8,622 bases of DNA from assembly GCA_023436765.1 (NCBI GenBank), contig JAEZHX010000117.1:1-8622 (forward strand). Direction: 5' to 3'. A program made the position numbers and the translations under genes. Each line of letters starts with the position of its first letter. The first letter of the stretch is position 1. The notes under the pieces are model-generated. The model was not told the DNA's origin. It made no database searches and saw only the letters and a list, made by a program, of their open reading frames with translations. The DNA comes from Bacillota bacterium. GTDB taxonomy: Bacteria; Bacillota; Clostridia; Lachnospirales; Lachnospiraceae. Shown here one piece after another: positions 1 through 6,176 of the stretch.

Positions 1-3
1 GAT

Positions 4-40
4 GAAGAAAGCCCGGTAAATATTATCTCTACCGGGCTTA
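4..40 (-). terminator. Intrinsic terminator after the GH43 gene
   Basis: A perfect 10-bp inverted repeat (AAGCCCGGTA at 9-18 pairing with TACCGGGCTT at 30-39) encloses an 11-nt A/T-rich loop. Read on the minus strand, the stem ends in GGGCTT and runs into TTTCTTC, a short interrupted U-tract. It begins 35 nt after the GH43 stop codon and has the orientation and position of a Rho-independent terminator closing this transcription unit. The tail is not a pure U-run, so termination may be partial. Confidence 0.85.
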
Positions 41-74
41 TCGAAGTTAAATTGTTATAGAAGCATGCGTTGTA

Positions 75-1493
75 TTATTCCAGGGTAAAGGATGCAAGGC
101 TTGCACTTCCCTGCCCGGTATATGTAATATAAAGTGCATGTACACCATCGGGGATACTGATATCTGCAGAGTAATCCTTCCATACGTTCGAGAACACAAC
201 CGGAATTTTGCCAAGAACAGGACCGTTCCAGGTGGTCCTGATCTCAAAATCGCCCTTGCAGTAGCCACGTACTCTAATCTTCACCAGCTTGGTTCCTTTA
301 CAATCAAAATACTTAAAGCCGGCTGTAGCAGAGGCTTTCATGTTCATGATAAATCCAAGCTCTTCATCACCGTCTCTTCCATCCTGCGTAATCTTCGGGA
401 ATTGATTATTCATCCATGCTCCGGTAAAATCCGTATAGACGGATTCCTCGTCACAGAACAGATTACAGGCGATATAAGCGGGATATTCTCCCATTCCCTT
501 CAGCGGTCCGCCATTAGGAGCACAGGAGGTCAATTCTACCTGAGGAATTGATCCATCCTCTAAAAATTTTATTTCTTCCAGGCAGCCCTGTCTGCTGTAA
601 TTTGTTCCATTGGTATGCCTATGATAGAAAATGTACCATTTTCCGTTAATCTCCTCCATGCTGCCGTGGTTATTTCCTCCGTATGCCATCGGCTTATCAG
701 CGGGCTTATAAGAGCTGATGCCCATATCACAATTACTTACGATCGTTCCGCGATATACAAAGTCCCTGGTAGGGTGCTTACTGGTGGCATAGCAAAGCTC
801 ATGCATAAGAATTGAGGAGAAGATGAAGTAATAGGTGTCACCTCTTTTTCTGATGGAAGGAGCCTCGAAAAATTCATGCCCCTCGAAGCCGCTGCCCGCA
901 CTGTAGGGCTGGCTGGGAGCTACAATTACCGGAGCCTCAAGTATGGTAACCATATCCGCACTGCTTAACACTGTTGCCATAGCTCCGCTTCTGGATCTAT
1001 CCCCCCTTGCACAAAAGCCGGTATACAGATAAACCTTATCTCCCTCTACCAGTACGCCCGGATCGAATTGTGGTTCATCGCCCTCTCTCTCCCCTAAAAT
1101 CGTACCATCCGCATAATGGACATAATCATAAAACTCATATTTGCCTGCCGGTGTATCACAAACTGCAACAGATACGATGGAACGCTTACTATCCACATAA
1201 TATAGATAATATCTTCCGTCCGGTCCGAGGGCTACATCGGGTGCGTACAGACAGCTGTCGCGATCCTCGTTATCCTGAACATCAGTAGCCTTTAAGATGA
1301 CTCCCTCATAGCGCCAATCAGAGAGATCCTCCACCGGTGCGGACCAACAAACATAATCGTTCAGACAATAAGCGTACCCGCTAAAGCGGTCATGGGATCC
1401 GTAAACATATACTCTGTTATTAAAAACATAAGGTTCTCCGTCAGGAATATATTCCCAGGACGGAAGATAAGGATTAACTCCTTGTTTCTTCAT
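75..1493 (-). CDS. GH43 glycosidase with C-terminal CBM6-like module (alpha-L-arabinofuranosidase / beta-xylosidase type)
   Basis: This is an inverting glycosidase of the five-bladed beta-propeller family GH43, 472 residues from the chosen ATG. The three expected carboxylates are visible: the likely general base D18 in IPDGEPY near the N-terminus, the pKa-modulating D86 in YAPDVA, and the general acid E210 in FFEAPS. A conserved-looking GGNNHGS (H276) fits the family's metal/water-binding His. Residues about 340-472 form a CBM6-like beta-sandwich, seen in GFKYFDCKG, VRGYCKGDFEIRTTWNGPVLG, and IPDGVHALYITYTG. No signal peptide is seen, so it should act in the cytoplasm. The start is ATG at 1491-1493, because AAAGGAG lies 8 nt upstream; the in-frame GTG at 1500-1502 overlaps that site and is unlikely. 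The gene has its own promoter and operator-like palindrome upstream and a terminator downstream. The family mixes arabinofuranosidases, beta-xylosidases and arabinanases, so the exact substrate is open; beside GH127 and GH31, removal of terminal alpha-L-Araf is my favoured role. Confidence 0.9.
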   Translation of the reverse strand: MKKQGVNPYLPSWEYIPDGEPYVFNNRVYVYGSHDRFSGYAYCLNDYVCWSAPVEDLSDWRYEGVILKATDVQDNEDRDSCLYAPDVALGPDGRYYLYYVDSKRSIVSVAVCDTPAGKYEFYDYVHYADGTILGEREGDEPQFDPGVLVEGDKVYLYTGFCARGDRSRSGAMATVLSSADMVTILEAPVIVAPSQPYSAGSGFEGHEFFEAPSIRKRGDTYYFIFSSILMHELCYATSKHPTRDFVYRGTIVSNCDMGISSYKPADKPMAYGGNNHGSMEEINGKWYIFYHRHTNGTNYSRQGCLEEIKFLEDGSIPQVELTSCAPNGGPLKGMGEYPAYIACNLFCDEESVYTDFTGAWMNNQFPKITQDGRDGDEELGFIMNMKASATAGFKYFDCKGTKLVKIRVRGYCKGDFEIRTTWNGPVLGKIPVVFSNVWKDYSADISIPDGVHALYITYTGQGSASLASFTLE

Positions 1494-1501
1494 TTTTTGC
1501 A

Positions 1502-1508
1502 CTCCTTT
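1502..1508 (-). promoter_or_regulatory. Ribosome binding site deciding the GH43 start
   Basis: AAAGGAG on the minus strand sits 8 nt before the ATG at 1491-1493. The alternative in-frame GTG at 1500-1502 overlaps the site itself, so translation should begin at the ATG. Confidence 0.8.
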
Positions 1509-1562
1509 ATACGTAATTGATCTTGTGTACAGTGTAACTGATAATATAGCTTTAGGTCATTT

Positions 1563-1576
1563 GTTAAACGTTTTAC
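1563..1576 (-). promoter_or_regulatory. LacI-family-like operator palindrome
   Basis: GTAAAACGTTTAAC is a 14-bp palindrome with only one mismatched pair, centred on CG (perfect core AAACGTTT). It starts 7 nt after the end of the -10 element, so it covers the predicted transcription start. AT-rich palindromes with a central CG are typical of LacI-family sugar repressors. It does not fit the CcpA cre consensus well, since the outer TG is displaced, so a pathway-specific LacI regulator encoded elsewhere is more likely than CcpA. Function is inferred from sequence and position only. Confidence 0.6.
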
Positions 1577-1582
1577 TTAATC

Positions 1583-1611
1583 ATTATAACTAAAAATTAC
1601 TATGATATCAA
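1583..1611 (-). promoter_or_regulatory. Sigma-A-type promoter for GH43
   Basis: On the minus strand, TTGATA (1606-1611) and TATAAT (1583-1588) are separated by exactly 17 nt. That is 5/6 and 6/6 matches to the vegetative consensus at ideal spacing. The -10 lies about 90 nt upstream of the GH43 ATG. The rest of the 188-nt gap (1503-1690) is A/T-rich and holds the operator-like palindrome and no supportable gene. Confidence 0.8.
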
Positions 1612-1690
1612 CCTAAAATCATCATAAGTAACTAAGAATTATGTAGCCGCAAATATTGGATAGATCTGATGAAATTGATTTCGCTGACAC

Positions 1691-4069
1691 TTACCTGGGC
1701 TTAATTACCTGGATTTTAACTTCTTTGTTTTGATTTATTCCCCGATAGGAGCCGATTGGAGCACCGATTGATAACTCTTGCTGCTGTTCGGACCATACCA
1801 GCCTTGTGATGGCATATTCCCCCTCTTCATACCGATAGCTGTTACCCTCATCCTCATATAGTTCGAATTCAGCATCCTTACCCGTATAAACAAGTAGCTC
1901 TAGCGGTTCAGCCGGTGTCTCATCCACATATTGCATGAACCGAGTCATCGGAAGAATACTGCCCGCCTTGACAAACAGTGGCAGGAGGTCAATCGGGGCA
2001 GCCGCAGTTATGGTCCTTCCCCCCTCGTAATACCGGTTTGTCCAGAAATCATACCAACCACCCTGGGGAAGGTATACTTTCCTGGTTTTAGAAGAGTCCT
2101 CAATCGGTACCCCATTCTTATCATAGTACATAGGTTCTACCACCGGACATACCATCAGACTCTCACCGAATAGATACTGATCACGGATTTCTCTTGCTAT
2201 GGCATCTTCCGGATAATCAAAGGCCAGCATTCTGAGCATGGTATAGTCGTCCTTCCACACCTTGCCTGCCATTGAGTAGATATAGGGCATTAGCCGGTAT
2301 CTTAATTGATTGAATTTAATTAGGGTGTCATAGAACAAGTCTCCAACATCACCAAAATTCCATAATTCTCTTCTAAAGTCAGTACCATGGCTTCTAAAGA
2401 CCGGTAAAAAGCATCCAAATTGAAACCATCTTGTAAACAATTCAGCATATCCGGGATCCTCATTGCCCTTCTCATAGTCTCCGTCCCAGAACCACTGAAC
2501 ACCCTTTTTCACAAAGAATGCTCCAATATCCAATGTCCAGTACGGGATGCCGCTGGCGCACAGGTTAAGACCGGCTGCAATTTGTCTTTTCAGCGTGATC
2601 CAGTTTGCAGAGATATCACCTGACCATAGAATCGTCCCATATCTTTGTTGTCCCGTGTAGCCGTTGCGGGTAAGATTAACCACCCTCTTTTCACTTGTTG
2701 TCCCACGCTGTCCTTCATATATGGTCCTCGCATGAAATAACCCATAGGAATTGGTCAGCTGCGCCGGGATATGCCGGCAGCTGGTATGATAATATTCCTG
2801 ATACATCGCACTTGGCTCCGGCTGTCCGAGATGATTCCATTCCGGCGTAAAGGGTTCGCTGGAATCGCACCACCAGGCATCAATCCCATGGCAGAACAGT
2901 CCTTCCTCTGCCTGCTTCCAGTAGAGGCTTCTTCCTTCCGGCAGATAAGGGTCATAGATACTACAGCCGGGTAAAAGGTACCCCTTCTCCCTAAATTCCT
3001 TATAATTGTCACAATTCTCACTCATATTGGGCCAAACAGACACCATCAGATGTGCATGGTTCTCATGCAGTTCGGTCATCATAGCAGAGGGGTCTGCAAA
3101 GCGCTTCGGATCAAAGGTCTTCTGACCCCAGAGATTTCCCTGCCAGGAGCACCAGTCCAGGACGATACAATCCAGACCGATCCCTCTTTTTCTATGTTCT
3201 TTTACCATATCAATTAATTCCTGAGCCGTTTCATACCGCTCCTGTGATTGTATAAAGCCAAAGGTCCATTTCGGCAGCATTGCCGCTTTCCCTGTGAGAT
3301 AACGATACCCGTGAATCACTCCATCCATGTTACCGCCGTATAGGAAGTAATAGTCCAGCTCCGTATCTGCTTCTGTATACAGATAGGATCCAAATTCAGT
3401 ATCATGAAAAATCATCGGACTATAGGTATCTACCAAAATTCCATAACCCAGGCTGGAGATCAGGAAGGGAATTGCTATTTTTTTATTGGCCTGATGCAGG
3501 AATACAGTCTTTCCTCTTAAGTTCAGACATCCCTCCTCGTGTTGCCCTAGTCCGTACAGGGCTTCTCCCTCCTGCCACTCCAGATATAATCTGGTTCGGT
3601 AAAGCCTCCGGTCAAAGATCTGCTTCGCATCCTTTACAACCTCCTTCACACCGTCGGGAGTAATCACCTTCTCAACCCTTGTAGCTGTATCTATTACCGT
3701 TTTGTACGCAGAAAACTCCTCTAGCCTCTTACTTTCAAAGTCTCTTTCCTTTAACAGCAGCTTTCCCTTATCGTCATAGTACTGTAGGGATGCCGTCTCC
3801 TTATTCACCTTCAGCCGAAGCTTTGCGGTATTCAGAAGAATTTCCTTCTCAGCTTCTTCATAATCCCATTCCTCATAGCTCTCTTTACATACGATTCCCG
3901 GGTTTTCCCGGGTCACGAAGGCTTCCTTGAGGGTATATACCACCCGGAGAATTTCCGGAGATTTTGGTTCCAGCTTTATTCTTCCATAATTGGTGGATAA
4001 AATCAGTGCTCCCTGAGCACGCTCCACACCTATAATTCTTCTGTCAGGTCTCTGATCAACAACCAGCAT
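1691..4069 (-). CDS. GH31 family glycosidase, full-length, alpha-xylosidase-like
   Basis: This is a retaining alpha-glycosidase of family GH31, 792 residues from the chosen ATG. The layout is complete: an N-terminal beta-sandwich (about 1-260), a (beta/alpha)8 barrel (about 265-595), a proximal beta-domain, and a distal DUF5110-like domain (about 715-792, with LYEDEGNSYRYEEGEY). The catalytic nucleophile is D402 in WWCDSSEPFTPEW and the acid/base is D485 in WSGDISANW; RSHGTDFRRE is the usual active-site Arg/His segment. The WCDSSEPF style resembles alpha-xylosidases of xyloglucan loci (BoGH31A/CjXyl31A type), but without their inserted PA14 domain. There is no signal peptide. The start is ATG 4067-4069, with GGAGG 5 nt upstream; a longer frame would need a TTG at 4085-4087. 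It starts 34 nt after the preceding GH31 stop, so the two are probably one operon. Alpha-glucosidase or another GH31 activity remains possible. Confidence 0.9.
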   Translation of the reverse strand: MLVVDQRPDRRIIGVERAQGALILSTNYGRIKLEPKSPEILRVVYTLKEAFVTRENPGIVCKESYEEWDYEEAEKEILLNTAKLRLKVNKETASLQYYDDKGKLLLKERDFESKRLEEFSAYKTVIDTATRVEKVITPDGVKEVVKDAKQIFDRRLYRTRLYLEWQEGEALYGLGQHEEGCLNLRGKTVFLHQANKKIAIPFLISSLGYGILVDTYSPMIFHDTEFGSYLYTEADTELDYYFLYGGNMDGVIHGYRYLTGKAAMLPKWTFGFIQSQERYETAQELIDMVKEHRKRGIGLDCIVLDWCSWQGNLWGQKTFDPKRFADPSAMMTELHENHAHLMVSVWPNMSENCDNYKEFREKGYLLPGCSIYDPYLPEGRSLYWKQAEEGLFCHGIDAWWCDSSEPFTPEWNHLGQPEPSAMYQEYYHTSCRHIPAQLTNSYGLFHARTIYEGQRGTTSEKRVVNLTRNGYTGQQRYGTILWSGDISANWITLKRQIAAGLNLCASGIPYWTLDIGAFFVKKGVQWFWDGDYEKGNEDPGYAELFTRWFQFGCFLPVFRSHGTDFRRELWNFGDVGDLFYDTLIKFNQLRYRLMPYIYSMAGKVWKDDYTMLRMLAFDYPEDAIAREIRDQYLFGESLMVCPVVEPMYYDKNGVPIEDSSKTRKVYLPQGGWYDFWTNRYYEGGRTITAAAPIDLLPLFVKAGSILPMTRFMQYVDETPAEPLELLVYTGKDAEFELYEDEGNSYRYEEGEYAITRLVWSEQQQELSIGAPIGSYRGINQNKEVKIQVIKPR

Positions 4070-4074
4070 AGCTA

Positions 4075-4079
4075 CCTCC
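4075..4079 (-). promoter_or_regulatory. Ribosome binding site deciding the start of the full-length GH31
   Basis: GGAGG on the minus strand lies 5 nt before ATG 4067-4069. The upstream in-frame TTG (4085-4087) and ATG (4079-4081) precede or overlap this site, so neither is the likely start. Confidence 0.8.
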
Positions 4080-4103
4080 ATCGCCAAGCACTAGCTTCCC
4101 AGG

Positions 4104-6095
4104 TTAAAAACAACCTAAATATTCGCTTCCCTTTTTCACAAAAGCGATAAACCGGTCCAGTTCGGCATGCATTTCTACAAATCCGCTGCCCGAATACTCA
4201 TTTCTGTCATTCACATCAATCCAATTGCCTGCCGGTAGATATACCTTACGATCCGTCTGACCCTGATTTACAATCGGTGCAAACAGGATGTCATCGCCAA
4301 ACATATACTGATCTCCCAACGAGTAACAGATTTCCTCCAGAGGGTAATCGAAGAACATGGGCCTCATGACCGGAATACCGGTTCTGCTGGCGATATCCAT
4401 CTGCTTATGAAGATAGGGACGAAGCCGCTCGCGTAGCTCCAACAGGTTTTTCAAAATTGGGTATGCTTTATCCCCAAAGCTCCAGATCTCGTTGTCTCCA
4501 CCGCTTCTCTCCTTCACACCGGGATTTCTCTCCGGTTGATCCGAAGTCCGAAGTCTTGCACCATGCAGTCTTGTTACCGGGCAAAAAACTCCAAATTGGA
4601 ACCAGCGGACAATCAGCTCTCTAAAATAATCGCTTTCGATATCCGCCCCCCAGAAGCCCCCGATGTCACTGTTCCACCAGGGAATTCCGCACATTGCCAT
4701 ATTCAGACCAGTCTTTACACTCATACGGAGAGCCTCGAAGGTAGAAGGAATATCACCCGACCATACCAGGGCTCCGAATCTCTGGCTGCCGATCCAGGCA
4801 GCCCGGGTCAGTGATATAATCTCCGTATCCCCGGCTTGTTTGGCTCCCTCATAGAATAATTGTGAGTAATGATAGGGATAGATTAAGCCAACCTCTTCCC
4901 CGTTTCCTCTATAGAAGCGTAGATTATCAAAGTGAACAGGATTTATCTCCGGTTCAGCCTCATCCAACCAATAGCTTTTAATCCCGTTCTTATAATAATT
5001 TTCATATACCTTAGTCCAGACATATTCCCTGGTCATCGGATTACTGGGATCGATATAGGTCTGCTGACCATAGAAAGGGAAGACACCATATTGACCGCTT
5101 TCCGTCCGAACCAGCATATTTCTCTCATCCATATAGCTATAGTTCTCACTGTTCGGATTAATGGTCGGCCATATCGAAACAATCGGTCTGATCCCCATCT
5201 CATTCAGCTCCTCGCACATCCTTCCGGGGTCCGGCCAATACTTCGGATCAAGCTTCCATTCACCCTGCTCCGTCCAATGAAAATAATCAATCACAATGGC
5301 AGCCAAAGGAATTCCCCGGTTTTTGTACTCCCTCGCAACCGACAGGAGCTCTTCCTGATCCTCATACCTTAATTTGCTTTGCCAGAATCCTGAAGCCCAC
5401 GCCGGAAACTTCGGTGCATGTCCCGTTAAATCAGCATATTTCCCCATGATCTCTGCGGGTGTATCTCCTGCAATCACCACATAGTCGAGCTGCTTCGTAG
5501 AATTTGCTTCCCAGAGGGAGTGATTGTGGGTCAGCTCACAGCGGCCGATCGCAGGGTTATTCCAAAGAAAACCATACCCTCTCGAGGAATAGACAAAGGG
5601 AATAGAGGATTTCGCGTTCTTGTGGATCAACTGACTTGTAGAACCCTTTAAGTCAAAGCAATCATTCTGCTCCTGACCAAGACCATAAAAATGCTCCTGG
5701 TCGTAGGCCTGAAAAATCACTGTGGCTCGATGGTTATCACCGCCCAAGGAACGGTAATCCCTATATTTCATATGGAAGGCCATCTCTGACCGTTCGGCAA
5801 GAAGCTCCTTCCCATTTTTATAATATACAATCTTACCGTTGGTATCGATCTCAGCAGATAGCTTTCCGTTCGTAATCACTGCCTTGTTCTCACTGATCAC
5901 CACATTACACTCTGTGTCCGGTCCCGGTAACAGGTTCCAGTCCTCTTCCACAAGCCTCGCATTCGGAGATGCCTTGAATCGGAGGCAATCCCTGCCCCAG
6001 GGTTCAATCACGGCAAGCTCATTTCTTTTTTGAAATATGATCTTATTCTCTTTTCCTATCAATACACCCATATATGATTCGATCCTCCATGCCAT
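4104..6095 (-). CDS. GH31 family glycosidase, short form lacking the distal C-terminal domain
   Basis: A second retaining GH31 alpha-glycosidase, 663 residues. An N-terminal beta-sandwich (about 1-228; EPWGRDCLRFKA is a typical family start) is followed by the barrel from PAWASGFWQS (231). The nucleophile is D378 in WLDEAEPE and the acid/base D448 in WSGDIPSTFE; RLHGAR (509-514) is the conserved Arg-His segment. The chain stops right after FIAFVKKGS, where other GH31 proteins enter a further ~100-residue beta-domain; the stop codon is clean and the active site intact, so this looks like a natural short form, not a pseudogene. It is only distantly similar to the next GH31, so they are not a recent duplication. 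There is no signal peptide. The start is uncertain: ATG 6093-6095 has a poor ribosome site, while ATG 6069-6071 has GGAGG 12 nt upstream. Alpha-xylosidase or alpha-glucosidase are both possible. Confidence 0.87.
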   Translation of the reverse strand: MAWRIESYMGVLIGKENKIIFQKRNELAVIEPWGRDCLRFKASPNARLVEEDWNLLPGPDTECNVVISENKAVITNGKLSAEIDTNGKIVYYKNGKELLAERSEMAFHMKYRDYRSLGGDNHRATVIFQAYDQEHFYGLGQEQNDCFDLKGSTSQLIHKNAKSSIPFVYSSRGYGFLWNNPAIGRCELTHNHSLWEANSTKQLDYVVIAGDTPAEIMGKYADLTGHAPKFPAWASGFWQSKLRYEDQEELLSVAREYKNRGIPLAAIVIDYFHWTEQGEWKLDPKYWPDPGRMCEELNEMGIRPIVSIWPTINPNSENYSYMDERNMLVRTESGQYGVFPFYGQQTYIDPSNPMTREYVWTKVYENYYKNGIKSYWLDEAEPEINPVHFDNLRFYRGNGEEVGLIYPYHYSQLFYEGAKQAGDTEIISLTRAAWIGSQRFGALVWSGDIPSTFEALRMSVKTGLNMAMCGIPWWNSDIGGFWGADIESDYFRELIVRWFQFGVFCPVTRLHGARLRTSDQPERNPGVKERSGGDNEIWSFGDKAYPILKNLLELRERLRPYLHKQMDIASRTGIPVMRPMFFDYPLEEICYSLGDQYMFGDDILFAPIVNQGQTDRKVYLPAGNWIDVNDRNEYSGSGFVEMHAELDRFIAFVKKGSEYLGCF

Positions 6096-6132
6096 CTTCG
6101 GGATACAGACTATACTCCAGATACCTATTTTA

Positions 6133-6149
6133 CTGTAACAATCTTACAG
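6133..6149. repeat. 17-bp perfect inverted repeat between GH127 and the first GH31
   Basis: CTGTAA-N5-TTACAG is a perfect 6-bp dyad in the 81-nt gap. It could be an operator or a small RNA hairpin; without a U-tract it is not a terminator. I found no good promoter hexamer pair beside it, so its role is unassigned. Confidence 0.5.
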
Positions 6150-6167
6150 GATTTCTATCGTTGCAGA

Positions 6168-6173
6168 CCTCCT
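6168..6173 (-). promoter_or_regulatory. Shine-Dalgarno-like AGGAGG without a usable start codon
   Basis: A full AGGAGG begins 4 nt after the GH127 stop codon, yet no ATG, GTG or TTG lies at working distance. The nearest frame (CTG CAA CGA) meets TAG at once. The downstream GH31 start is over 70 nt away. It may be a relic of a lost start, or chance. Confidence 0.4.
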
Positions 6174-6176
6174 GCG

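Noticed and set aside
1563..1576. CcpA cre site for carbon catabolite repression
   Set aside because: With the central CG aligned, the conserved outer TG of cre does not match (GT instead), so a different LacI-family operator fits better.
1670..1684. GAAAT-CA-ATTTC dyad after the second GH31 stop as a terminator
   Set aside because: The stem is five weak pairs with a two-base loop and no U-tract follows, so read-through into GH43 remains possible.
1688..1712. Short direct repeat CCAGGTAA / CCAGGTAA at the end of the second GH31 gene
   Set aside because: Two copies of 8 bp inside the last codons, with no further copies or mobile-element context, are likely chance.
4932..5372. 146-codon plus-strand open frame opposite the short GH31 gene
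   Set aside because: It lies fully antisense to a gene with clear GH31 motifs, has no ribosome site or recognisable domain, and its composition is that of a complement of coding sequence.
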